A DNA stretch of 10,216 nt from an uncultured Lachnospiraceae bacterium (GCA_910585655.1 CAJUFW010000066.1:1-10216); one strand, 5' to 3'. Positions 1 to 6,259 are shown, counted from the first letter of the stretch. Notes: generated from the letters alone by a model not told the origin. Numbers and translations are program-made.

Positions 1-1
1 G

Positions 2-925
2 AGTTTTATTTTCGTAGCAAGGTACTATAGCAGGGCTTTTGACCCCAACATCATTATATCCAATTATAATCGTACGGATATCCCTCTCCACACAATCTTT
101 TACAATCTTCCGGCTTGCCTTGTGCATATAGTCATCCAGTTTCCGGTTCCTTTTTGCGGTCATCTGCGCCATCCGCTTTGTAAAATCCATACCGTTCATC
201 CGTTTTGCTGTCTCTTTGTAATGCCCCATCTGCTTATTGTAGTATTTATTTACTGACTTTAGACCCCTGCCGTTTATAATATATGTTCTGCATCCTGTAT
301 TTGTTGTTACGGCTGCTAAGTTGTCTATGCCAATGTCGATACTGCAATAACGCCTGTTGTCCGGCTTTACTTCGCTGACAGATATGCTGTAAACCACTTC
401 CGCTATGATATAACCTTGTTTTGGGATAAAACGCACCTGATGAAATGCAGCAAAATTATCCCTTCCACAACACCTCAGTTTTAATTCAAGCCCTTCAAAT
501 TTCTTTGGGAATTTTAAAATCCCCTCCCTTAATTTTACATTCTGGTTTGTCAGAACCAATAGATTCCTGCCATTTTTCTTTTTATACTTTGGAAGTTTTG
601 GCTGCCCTGTATATTTGTCTTTGTTCTTTGACCAGTCTTTGACAGACTTAAAAAAGGACTTCCAGTTCTTTTCCAGCAGCCGTAAAACCTGCTGGGCGGA
701 CTGTGCCGTCGGCATTGCCTTATAATCAGGGTATGCTTCATCTGCCTTGAGGATTTTATCCAAATCTCCATAAGGGACTGCCTTATTGTTATTTATAAAC
801 GCCTGGCGCAGTATATAATTTGCATGGTTGTACAAATTTTTGGAAAGGAAACAGAAAGAGTCCAGCATGGCGTAACAGGCATCAGACGGCTTTATCATAT
901 GTTTTTCAACCCTCCGTACTATCAT
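2..925 (-). CDS. tnpB: TnpB-family RNA-guided nuclease of an IS607-type element, 3' end cut by window edge
   Basis: TnpB proteins are RuvC-type nucleases encoded by IS200/IS605 and IS607 transposons and guided by an RNA from the element's right end. 308 codons are visible without a stop. I place the start at the ATG at 923-925: it gives the typical N-terminus MIVRRVEKHMIKPSD, has an AGAGGTG ribosome binding site about 10 bases upstream, and overlaps the end of the recombinase gene by 20 bp, a normal IS607 layout. An internal ATG at 896-898 is the weaker choice. Residues 20-40 (LDSFCFLSKNLYNHANYILR) are characteristic of the family. The RuvC-I aspartate is D197 in SIDIGIDNLA, and the next RuvC strand is TIIIGYN near 285-291. 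The second acidic RuvC motifs and the zinc-ribbon cysteines are not in the window. After IIGYND the family normally continues with GWKQ; here it does not (1-49), so the gene may be broken. Family assignment is firm; activity is unknown. Confidence 0.85.
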   Translation of the reverse strand, partial: MIVRRVEKHMIKPSDACYAMLDSFCFLSKNLYNHANYILRQAFINNNKAVPYGDLDKILKADEAYPDYKAMPTAQSAQQVLRLLEKNWKSFFKSVKDWSKNKDKYTGQPKLPKYKKKNGRNLLVLTNQNVKLREGILKFPKKFEGLELKLRCCGRDNFAAFHQVRFIPKQGYIIAEVVYSISVSEVKPDNRRYCSIDIGIDNLAAVTTNTGCRTYIINGRGLKSVNKYYNKQMGHYKETAKRMNGMDFTKRMAQMTAKRNRKLDDYMHKASRKIVKDCVERDIRTIIIGYNDVGVKSPAIVPCYENKT

Positions 926-1259
926 CACTTTCCAACACCTCTTTTATTTTTTTCGCTTTCCTTTTGCTGTACAGCTTCATTGAGTAACAATACAGCAGCG
1001 ATATGATTTCTCCAAAAATTTCCTCACTGTCCAGTTTTACGGAACCAACTTCGCTCATAACTATGATATCGCAATGGTATTTTTTGAACAAATGGTAAAA
1101 CAGGTCAAAACCAACCCTTGAAAGCCTGTCTTTATAGGTAATAACAACTTTTTCCCCCCTGCCATCTAAAACCTCATCCAAAAGGTTGAAAAAATCCTTT
1201 CTTTTTTCAAAGCTTATGCCACTGGCAATGTCAGAATAAATTCCGGCTTTGTATTTTTT
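906..1259 (-). pseudogene. tnpA: IS607-family serine recombinase TnpA, N-terminal half missing
   Basis: This frame encodes the C-terminal part of the catalytic domain of an IS607 transposase. It begins KYKAGIYSDIASGISF, continues with EKRKDFFNLLDEVLDG, then VVITYKDRLSRVGFDLF, and ends SLLYCYSMKLYSKR. YKDRLSR carries the conserved Asp-Arg-x-x-Arg of serine recombinases. A complete TnpA has an N-terminal MerR-like helix-turn-helix followed by the YxRVSS motif with the nucleophilic serine, roughly 190-215 residues. Only about 117 residues remain and both parts are absent. Upstream the frame runs into the end of the chitinase gene and meets a stop near 1276, so there is no room for the missing domain. 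A TTG at 1179-1181 could start a shorter protein but would leave out even more. It cannot be a working transposase. It overlaps tnpB by 20 bp. Confidence 0.85.
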
Positions 1260-1260
1260 A

Positions 1261-2556
1261 CTATTGTAGCTTTTCTATCGTCGGCAATACGCCCTCTAAA
1301 AATTCATAGTCATTGGCAGCGTCCCAGTTAATCGACCAACACATCGCTCCACGTAGCTTTGTGTATTTCTTTTCAGGACGATAACTGCCGCCCTTTTTCC
1401 CCTTCGCCAGGCAATTTAAAGCCTTATTGACGACAGACGGTGCAACATAACCGCTCCCTGCCCCTTTCGGAGAAGCCGGTACGCCAAGCCCTACCTGATC
1501 CGGACGCAGCCCGTTTTCCAACTGGATTGCCGCCAACGCCGTCAGGAAATCTACATCGCCCTGGGCATATACCTTTCCATCTGCCCCCAACATCGTACCG
1601 GAATTATAGTACTGGGTATTGACGACCGTCAAAATATCTTTGATATTCAGTGCCAGTTTAAAATATTCGGTCTGTGTATTCTGCATATCCAACGTCTGCG
1701 GCGCCATCGTAAGGATCAAGCCATCCCCTACCTTTTTAGAGAGTCTCCGCAATGCCTGTTCCATATAGCCCGCATGGATGCCATGCTCTAAGTCAATGTC
1801 TACGCCTTCAAATCCGTATTCCTCCATAAGCTGATACAAGCTGTCCGCAAAACGCTTCGCTTCCTTGGCATTTGACACGCTGACCGTACCGTTTTCTCCG
1901 CCTACGGAAAGAATCACATGCTGCCCTTTCTTTTTTGCCGCTTTAATATCCTTGATAAACTGCTTTTTTGTATAACCGCCCAAGCGCCTGCAAAGTGTCT
2001 CGTCCAAACGAAACGTCACTTTTCCCGGCGTCGCCGTTGACTCGGCAAAGGCAACTGCTATCAGACCATATCCTTCTGGTACATCGCTGATTTTCAGACA
2101 AGTCGCCCCGTTGTCAAAGTTTTGCCAGTAACCGGTAATAAAATGCTCCGGAAGCCCGGTTTCTGTATTTTGGGGCTTGTTCGTATCCTCATCTTTCGCC
2201 TCTGTTTTTTCCGGCTTTTTTGTCGTTGTTTTCGGAGCGTCCGTTTTCTGTGGATTTGTTTTTTGAGTGTCTGTTTTTACCTTTTTCCAAACACTCCACT
2301 CATCCTGTTGTTTCGCCGGATCTTCCCCCAACGTCCACCAAGCCGCCTCGTAAACAACACCGTTTCGCGTCACCCGATCCCCTGCTACGTAAATGGTGTT
2401 TTTTTTCCACTTAGGCGGCTCTTTTTCTGCCTTTACCGGCAAGGCTATTACAACCAAGACAGCAAGTATCATACTGATACCAAGCAGAAAAAGTCCTTTC
2501 TGTAGCTTGTATTCTTTTGAACATTTTTTCTCATTGTTTGCTTTTATTCTAAGCAT
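1261..2556 (-). CDS. Secreted or membrane-anchored GH18 chitinase with CBM5/12-type chitin-binding domain
   Basis: Predicted to hydrolyse beta-1,4 GlcNAc polymers outside the cell. The 431-residue protein has a basic N-terminus and a hydrophobic segment at about 21-43 ending in VKA (signal peptide or anchor). A CBM5/12-like module follows at about 48-91, with WKKNTIYVAGDRV, an AAWWTLGEDP stretch and a closing W..W. A Lys/Thr/Pro-rich linker spans about 92-136, and the GH18 barrel runs from 137 to the end. The GH18 signature is EGVDIDLE at 250-257; the final Glu is the catalytic acid, and the usual first Asp of DGxDxDxE is Glu here. Other GH18 landmarks are LTMAPQ (about 282-287), NTQYYN (about 313-318) and GAMCWSINWD near the C-terminus. 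The ATG at 2554-2556 overlaps the end of the HD gene by 13 bp, suggesting translational coupling; a TTG at 2592 would add 12 residues deeper inside that gene. Only a weak GGA lies upstream. The TAG stop directly abuts the IS607 remnant. A spore- or peptidoglycan-related substrate cannot be excluded. Confidence 0.88.
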   Translation of the reverse strand: MLRIKANNEKKCSKEYKLQKGLFLLGISMILAVLVVIALPVKAEKEPPKWKKNTIYVAGDRVTRNGVVYEAAWWTLGEDPAKQQDEWSVWKKVKTDTQKTNPQKTDAPKTTTKKPEKTEAKDEDTNKPQNTETGLPEHFITGYWQNFDNGATCLKISDVPEGYGLIAVAFAESTATPGKVTFRLDETLCRRLGGYTKKQFIKDIKAAKKKGQHVILSVGGENGTVSVSNAKEAKRFADSLYQLMEEYGFEGVDIDLEHGIHAGYMEQALRRLSKKVGDGLILTMAPQTLDMQNTQTEYFKLALNIKDILTVVNTQYYNSGTMLGADGKVYAQGDVDFLTALAAIQLENGLRPDQVGLGVPASPKGAGSGYVAPSVVNKALNCLAKGKKGGSYRPEKKYTKLRGAMCWSINWDAANDYEFLEGVLPTIEKLQ

Positions 2557-3227
2557 CGCTTTAGTCGTCCGGAAAGCTGCTCTCTGGAACAAAGAAGCTC
2601 TGTCCGCATTGCCTGATAAAAGGCTTCTGCTGCCTGCTGACGCTCTTTGGCTAACTGGCGTCCTCGTTCTGTATAAAGCGCAGAAGCAATTTCTTTACAT
2701 TTATGCTGATATTCCCGAAAAAAGGAGTCCGTTTCGTCTTTGGTTCCATCCGATATCCTCCCATCTGCCTGCAATAAATACAAGGGCTTTCCTACCTGCC
2801 CTGCGTAGCAAAGAGTCCGCGCCACTCCTACCGCCCCGCTTACATCTATTTTATCGGCATCAAACAAAATTCGCTCTTCTAGCGCAACCGGCGGATCATC
2901 CGAACGGAAACGATGTCTTTTAATACAATCTTTTACCCTTTTTGCATAGTCCGGCGAAAAACCCTTTTCCAATAGAAAAGCATATGCTTTTTTGGCGCCC
3001 TCTGCCGCATGACAGAGCCGAGGATTCTCCAACTGCTCCTTCCTGCCAATGTCATGCAGCAGACAAGCAGCAATTAGTACGTCATATTCCACGCCCGGCT
3101 CATGCTCCGCAATATCCAGCCCAACCGCTAATACCCGGTAAATATGCTCCTGGTTGTGAGCGCCATCCCGTTCCTCCATTTGGCTTTGCATAAAGTGTTC
3201 CAATAACTGATAGGTTTCCTTTGTCAT
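2544..3227 (-). CDS. HD-domain metal-dependent phosphohydrolase (YedJ-like)
   Basis: A 227-residue cytoplasmic protein of the HD superfamily, whose members use a divalent metal to hydrolyse phosphate esters, often nucleotides. The metal-ligand pattern is visible in order: H24 and H28 in AHNQEHIYRV, the H58-D59 doublet in CLLHDIGR, H73 in RLCHAAEG, H105 in KRHRF, and the late aspartates in ILFDADKID (D123-D127). The DADKID motif is typical of the single-domain YedJ-type group rather than of cyclic-di-GMP HD-GYP enzymes. The substrate is not known. The ATG at 3225-3227 is preceded by AGGAGG at 3237-3242 with a 9-base gap, so the start is secure. It is the first gene of a two-gene unit with the GH18 chitinase, which it overlaps by 13 bp; a metabolic link between the two is not evident. 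The C-terminal 60 residues are Arg/Glu/Gln-rich and helical. Confidence 0.85.
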   Translation of the reverse strand: MTKETYQLLEHFMQSQMEERDGAHNQEHIYRVLAVGLDIAEHEPGVEYDVLIAACLLHDIGRKEQLENPRLCHAAEGAKKAYAFLLEKGFSPDYAKRVKDCIKRHRFRSDDPPVALEERILFDADKIDVSGAVGVARTLCYAGQVGKPLYLLQADGRISDGTKDETDSFFREYQHKCKEIASALYTERGRQLAKERQQAAEAFYQAMRTELLCSREQLSGRLKRCLE

Positions 3228-3230
3228 GTT

Positions 3231-3287
3231 CTACATCCTCCTGGTTACTTTTTCTTGTTCCTGTTCTGAAAAGGCAGCCTTTTTCAT
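3231..3287 (-). other. Possible 18-codon leader ORF upstream of the HD hydrolase
   Basis: An ATG at 3285-3287 opens a short frame, MKKAAFSEQEQEKVTRRM, that stops at 3231-3233. Its last codons form the AGGAGG of the HD gene, so ribosomes translating it would run across that start signal. No convincing ribosome binding site precedes it, and the 5' part coincides with a palindrome (3269-3283). It may be an untranslated leader, a tiny leader peptide or chance. Confidence 0.2.
3269..3283. repeat. 15-bp palindrome AAAAGGC-A-GCCTTTT
   Basis: Seven-base arms flank a single central base, 42-56 bases upstream of the HD hydrolase start. Read on the plus strand it is followed by one more T and could act as a weak terminator. 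As DNA it could be an operator. The arms are mostly A/T, so a stable terminator is doubtful. Confidence 0.4.
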
Positions 3288-3314
3288 ATAAATTCTGACT
3301 TTACTACACCATAA

Positions 3315-3346
3315 ATTATATTGATGCTATAATTTCTCTTTATCAA
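3315..3346 (-). promoter_or_regulatory. Candidate promoter for the HD hydrolase-chitinase unit
   Basis: A perfect TATAAT (3315-3320 on the minus strand) lies about 90 bases upstream of the HD gene start. The nearest -35-like box is TTGATA at 3341-3346, but the spacer is 20 bases, longer than the preferred 16-18. The -10 alone is good, so I rate this only as a candidate. Confidence 0.35.
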
Positions 3347-3480
3347 AAATTTCTTTCAATTCTTTTCCTTCTGCAATGATATCAGCTATCCCCATAATGC
3401 AGGTTGCACAGAGAAAACCAATATGCGAAAACCAAGCGTCCTTCTGTGCGTAAAATATCCAAGGTACAAATTGAACATCA
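3327..3480 (-). pseudogene. Unrecognised C-terminal protein fragment
   Basis: The open frame here reads DVQFVPWIFYAQKDAWF, then SHIGFLCATCIMGIADI, ending KELKEIFDKEKL and a TAG stop. It has the composition of a real protein C-terminus: a hydrophobic middle and a charged helical tail. I do not recognise the family. The frame stays open up to an ATG at 3584, but those first 35 codons lie inside the structured segment at 3489-3582 and look non-coding. That ATG has no good ribosome binding site. The likely reading is the tail of a gene whose upstream part was lost or replaced, possibly by the mobile-element end next to it. It could also be a chance open frame. Confidence 0.4.
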
Positions 3481-3488
3481 TTCGGGAA

Positions 3489-3582
3489 ACCGTCGGGCGG
3501 ACGGGTTAGCTCGTTGATACTTAGTCCATTAGGGCTATTGAGCGATAAACCCCACTTCTTAACATGGTGGGAGTACGTCACC
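3489..3582 (+). ncRNA. Structured segment resembling an IS200/IS605-type right end / omegaRNA, without tnpB
   Basis: On the plus strand this segment folds into nested stems. GGGTT (3503-3507) pairs with AACCC (3548-3552). GCTC (3509-3512) pairs with GAGC (3540-3543). TAGTCC (3522-3527) pairs with GGGCTA (3532-3537) over an ATTA loop. A separate hairpin CCCAC (3551-3555)/GTGGG (3567-3571) follows, then GAGTACGTCACC. An alternative stem CCGTC (3490-3494)/GACGG (3500-3504) competes with the outer stem. Nested stems followed by a CCCAC/GTGGG hairpin and a short conserved tail resemble the right ends of IS200/IS605 elements, where the omegaRNA scaffold ends and the guide begins. No tnpB is readable upstream on the plus strand, so it would be an orphan end or a non-autonomous element. 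The resemblance is from memory; another structured RNA is possible. Confidence 0.4.
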
Positions 3583-3584
3583 AT

Positions 3585-3775
3585 ATTATCATTTATATTC
3601 CTTTTAATTCTACCACTGGAGGGTTGTCCGCTAATATTTTTAAAACCAAACCATAAATATCCTGTCAGCTCCCATCCTTTAGAGTATATTTTAATCTTTG
3701 CTGCCCTCTAGTCGATGGTCCTATTTTTAATACACGCACAACATCTTTGTATAAATCATCCAAAGCAAGAATTTT
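3585..3775 (-). pseudogene. Decayed coding remnant with an in-frame TGA, downstream of the PIN gene
   Basis: In the same frame as the PIN gene and directly after its stop, the DNA reads ALDDLYKDVVRVLKIGPS, then TRGQQRLKYTLKDGS. A TGA follows, and the frame continues QDIYGLVLKILADNPPVV and ELKGI before a TAA. Both halves have protein-like composition, so this looks like one gene with a nonsense codon (TGA where TGG may have stood). A TTG just before GAT-GAT could start the first half, but no ribosome binding site is clear. I do not recognise the family. It may be the remains of a third gene downstream of the toxin-antitoxin pair, cut on its other side by the structured segment. Confidence 0.35.
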
Positions 3776-4261
3776 TTATCCCTCTCCTGCTTGCTCCAAT
3801 ACCATATGCTCTAACCAGGAATCAACATAAAATCCATTTCGCTTCATCTCAAACAATAATGGATAAATCGTCTCTATAATTCCCTGTTTTTTTGCTTTTA
3901 AAAGAATTCCTAATGTACCGGTAACTGTCAGCCCAAGATATTTTGCCGTTTTTTTTGCCGCATTATCGTCTATAATAACCAGATCAGCTTTTTGCTCTTG
4001 GGCAAGAATCATAACTTCTACTTCTCCTGCATGCAATTTTGCTTTATACATTTTCTTTTCTATATCATTTTGAATTTGCATTACATGAATCCATTCGTTG
4101 CCGTTCATCATTTGTATACAGGCAGAATCCTTTACCTTTGTAACTTCCTGGTATACGGCAGTTGGAATAAGAATCTCTCCATACAATTTTTGTAAAATAT
4201 CTAAATACCCAATCCCTGAAAGTACAATAAGCGGCGTGGAATTAACAATTACTTTACGCAT
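3776..4261 (-). CDS. DUF3368 PIN-like protein, probable toxin of a toxin-antitoxin pair
   Basis: A 161-residue protein of the DUF3368 group of the PIN-domain superfamily, whose members are generally metal-dependent ribonucleases. The N-terminal motif VIVNSTPLIVL (N7 at the position of the first PIN aspartate, a substitution usual in this group) is followed by AGEVEVMILA (E80, E82), LVIIDDNAAKK (D98, D99) and the TGTLGIL motif at 114-120. The start is the ATG at 4259-4261, which overlaps the antitoxin gene by 8 bp (ATGCGTAA), the classic coupled layout. A longer frame starting at 4297 would add 12 residues read from inside the antitoxin gene. The UPF0175-DUF3368 pairing is a recurrent one in bacteria. 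Toxicity and the RNA target cannot be read from sequence. Confidence 0.85.
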   Translation of the reverse strand: MRKVIVNSTPLIVLSGIGYLDILQKLYGEILIPTAVYQEVTKVKDSACIQMMNGNEWIHVMQIQNDIEKKMYKAKLHAGEVEVMILAQEQKADLVIIDDNAAKKTAKYLGLTVTGTLGILLKAKKQGIIETIYPLLFEMKRNGFYVDSWLEHMVLEQAGEG

Positions 4262-4508
4262 TATCCACTTCCTCCAAAAATTCTTCTTTGTTATCAAAGC
4301 TAAAAATAGAGATTTGATGCCTTCCCAAATATTTGATAAATTCTTCTTTAGTCATTCCTGCGATTTGAGCGCAATATCCAATTGACACTCCGCTTTGTGT
4401 ATAATATCCAAGCGCTACTGCACACTGTGCAAACTTCTTTGCTTCCTTTTCATTCATTTTCGTATCATATAAAACTTCCTTGGGTATGTTAATTGCAACT
4501 TGACACAT
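4254..4508 (-). CDS. UPF0175 family antitoxin
   Basis: An 84-residue protein with the UPF0175 layout. It opens with a beta-strand-like segment, QVAINIPKEVL, followed by a helical segment, MNEKEAKKFAQCAVALGYY. The family's helix-turn-helix-like core comes next: SGVSIGYCAQIAGMTKEEF and IKYLGRHQI at about 40-66. The C-terminal acidic tail (NKEEFLEEVDNA) is a plausible toxin-binding region. Proteins of this family usually pair with DUF3368 PIN proteins and often repress their own operon. The ATG at 4506-4508 has a strong AAGGAGG 7 bases upstream. It precedes and overlaps the toxin gene, matching antitoxin-first order. A promoter and a palindrome lie 80-120 bases upstream. Confidence 0.85.
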   Translation of the reverse strand: MCQVAINIPKEVLYDTKMNEKEAKKFAQCAVALGYYTQSGVSIGYCAQIAGMTKEEFIKYLGRHQISIFSFDNKEEFLEEVDNA

Positions 4509-4581
4509 AGCTCTGCCTCCTTATACCTATTTTTCTATATTTGATGATGATAAAATTTTTCATCTGTTATTCTTTCCTTGA

Positions 4582-4615
4582 ACACGATAGTATAACTATA
4601 ATATAACACACGATA
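4582..4615. repeat. Direct repeat pair ACACGATA flanking the -10 box
   Basis: ACACGATA occurs at 4582-4589 and again at 4608-4615, 26 bases apart. One copy lies in the promoter spacer and one overlaps the palindrome edge. The 26-base offset is 2.5 helical turns, so the copies face opposite sides of B-DNA. They may be protein-binding half-sites. Confidence 0.35.
4587..4599. promoter_or_regulatory. Palindrome at the toxin-antitoxin promoter, candidate operator
   Basis: ATAGT-ATA-ACTAT is a perfect hyphenated palindrome lying immediately downstream of the -10 box, over the expected transcription start. This is the usual position for autorepression by an antitoxin. It is A/T-rich and short, so chance is possible. 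Confidence 0.4.
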
Positions 4616-4628
4616 TGTATGCTTTCAA
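4600..4628 (-). promoter_or_regulatory. Sigma-A-type promoter of the toxin-antitoxin operon
   Basis: On the minus strand TTGAAA (4623-4628) and TATATT (4600-4605) are separated by exactly 17 bases. Each box differs from consensus at one position. It points at the antitoxin gene and predicts a leader of about 85 bases. It lies in the gap after gatB, so the module should be transcribed independently. Confidence 0.6.
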
Positions 4629-4772
4629 TATATACAGATAGGATTATTTTATATTTGCGCGATTCAAAACACAGAACAGAATAAATAGTTATAGGAAAGC
4701 CCTCCGGGCGGGATCTCCTCTCTCCTCTGAGAAAAAATGAAAAAGAATTCCACAAAATAATAGAGAATCTTC

Positions 4773-6236
4773 CTATGATATAGAAAACACCGCCGTTTCA
4801 CTCAGCTCTTCCAGCAATAACCTGTTCACGATTCCCGGATCGGCTTTCCCTTTCGTTTCTTTCATCACCTGCCCGACCAAAAAGCCGATTGCCTTTTTCT
4901 TTCCTCCCCGATAATCCGCTACCGACTGCGGGTTATCGGCGACGATCCGGCGAATCGTTTCCTGCAGCGCGCCCGTATCCTGTACGATCCGAAGAGCATG
5001 TGTCTCTACGTACTGCCGCGGATCTACATTCTCTTTAAAAATATGTTCAAATACTTCTTTTGCTATGGTTCGGTTAATCGTACCCTCCTCCAACAATTCA
5101 ATCAGAGCTGCCAGATTTTTTGGAGAAAAACATAGTTCTTCTGCTTCCTGCCCGCCTTCCTTTAACAGCCGCATCGTCTCTATCATCAGCCAGTTGGAAA
5201 CTTCTTTTGGCTTTCCGCACAGCGCCACCGTTTCTTCAAACAGATCGGCAATCGCCTTAGAACCTGTCAAAATCTCTGCATCGTAAGCCGGAAGCCCATA
5301 TTCCTTTCTATAACGCGCCTGCTTTTCGTCCCGCAGCTCCGGCTGACGGCTTTTTATCTCGGCTAGCCAGTCCTCCGACAGCTCCAGAGGAACCAAATCC
5401 GGCTCCGGGAAATAGCGATAATCCATCGCGTCCTCTTTGCTCCGCATCGCAACGCTGGTGTTCTGATTGTCGTCCCAACGCCTGGTCTCCTGTACGACCT
5501 TTCCACCGTATTCCAGCAACTCGATCTGCCGTTTCTGTTCTCCGTTTATTGCTCTGGTAATCGCCTTAAAGGAGTTCATGTTTTTCATTTCTGTCCGGGT
5601 ACCGAGCCTCTCTTCTCCCAGCTTGCGGACAGAAAGGTTGATATCCGCTCTCAAAGAGCCTTCCTGCATTTTACAGTCCGATACTCCTAAATACGAAAGC
5701 ATTTGTTTTAGTTTTTCCAGGTAAGCGATCACCTCTTTGGCAGAACGCATATCCGGCTCACTGACAATCTCAATAAGCGGCACTCCGCATCGGTTGTAAT
5801 CCACCAGCGTCACATGTTCCAAAGGGTCGTGTATCAGCTTACCCGCGTCCTCTTCCATATGGATTTCATGAATACCGATGGTTTTCTTTTTTCCTTCCAC
5901 CTCTATTTCTATTTTACCGTCCCGTCCAATCGGCAGATAAAGCTGAGAAATCTGATACGCCTTTGGCAAATCCGGGTAAAAATAATTTTTCCGGTCAAAA
6001 CGACAATGTTTTGTCATCGTACAGCCCATTGCCAGAGCTGACGCAGCCGCGTATTCTACCACCTTTTTATTTAACACCGGAAGCGTCCCCGGCATTCCGG
6101 TACAAATCGGGCAGCAATGCGTGTTCGGCGCTCCTCCGAATTCGGTGCTGCAGCCGCAGAAAACCTTTGTCTTGGTTGCCAGTTCTACATGTACTTCCAG
6201 ACCGATTACCGTTTCATATTGTCTGTCGGCATTCAT
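4773..6236 (-). CDS. gatB: Asp/Glu-tRNA(Asn/Gln) amidotransferase subunit B
   Basis: GatB binds the mischarged Glu-tRNA(Gln) or Asp-tRNA(Asn), activates the side-chain carboxylate with ATP and transfers to it the ammonia supplied by GatA. The 487-residue length suits the family. The N-terminal signature is intact: VIGLEVHVELATKTKVFCGC, then PNTHCCPICTGMPGTLPVLN, with cysteines 27, 29, 42 and 45 suited to the structural zinc. DRKNYFYPDLPKAYQISQ (81-98) is the most diagnostic motif. The C-terminal helical/YqeY-like tRNA-binding region runs from about 340, with LLEEGTINRTIAKEVF and KAIGFLVGQVMKETKGKADP. I choose the ATG at 6234-6236 because it starts MNADRQYETVIGLEVH after an AAGGAGGAGGGG tract; a start at 6284 would read into gatA. 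It is 23 bp after gatA and is the last gene of the operon. No strong terminator follows; a 4-bp GCCC/GGGC hairpin near 4698-4710 is weak. Confidence 0.97.
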   Translation of the reverse strand: MNADRQYETVIGLEVHVELATKTKVFCGCSTEFGGAPNTHCCPICTGMPGTLPVLNKKVVEYAAASALAMGCTMTKHCRFDRKNYFYPDLPKAYQISQLYLPIGRDGKIEIEVEGKKKTIGIHEIHMEEDAGKLIHDPLEHVTLVDYNRCGVPLIEIVSEPDMRSAKEVIAYLEKLKQMLSYLGVSDCKMQEGSLRADINLSVRKLGEERLGTRTEMKNMNSFKAITRAINGEQKRQIELLEYGGKVVQETRRWDDNQNTSVAMRSKEDAMDYRYFPEPDLVPLELSEDWLAEIKSRQPELRDEKQARYRKEYGLPAYDAEILTGSKAIADLFEETVALCGKPKEVSNWLMIETMRLLKEGGQEAEELCFSPKNLAALIELLEEGTINRTIAKEVFEHIFKENVDPRQYVETHALRIVQDTGALQETIRRIVADNPQSVADYRGGKKKAIGFLVGQVMKETKGKADPGIVNRLLLEELSETAVFSIS

Positions 6237-6259
6237 CGCTTCTCCCCTCCTCCTTTCTC

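Noticed and set aside
1..40. Possible type II CRISPR direct repeat (GTTTTATTTTCGTAGCAAGG and following bases) at the left edge
   Set aside because: Length and style are suggestive, but there is only one copy and no second repeat or spacer in the window. It also stays open in the tnpB frame.
550..771. 73-codon minus-strand open frame
   Set aside because: It is an alternative frame inside tnpB, whose own frame gives clear family sequence throughout.
2122..2505. Long plus-strand open frame across the chitinase N-terminal and linker region
   Set aside because: It is antisense to the signal peptide, CBM and Lys/Thr linker codons. Its composition (Phe/Arg/Cys-rich) is that of a shadow and it has no ribosome binding site.
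2393..2923. 176-codon plus-strand open frame
   Set aside because: It spans the antisense of two well-supported genes and shows no protein-like domain.
3481..3584. ATG at 3584 as the start of an 85-residue protein
   Set aside because: Its first 35 codons coincide with the nested stem-loops and have no good ribosome binding site; only the downstream part looks coding.
4698..4710. Terminator after gatB (GCCC-GGA-GGGC followed by TTTCC on the minus strand)
   Set aside because: The stem is only 4 bp and the T-tract is interrupted, so it is too weak to annotate.
4567..4755. 62-codon minus-strand open frame in the gap after gatB
   Set aside because: It overlaps the toxin-antitoxin promoter and palindrome, has no ribosome binding site, and its composition is not protein-like.
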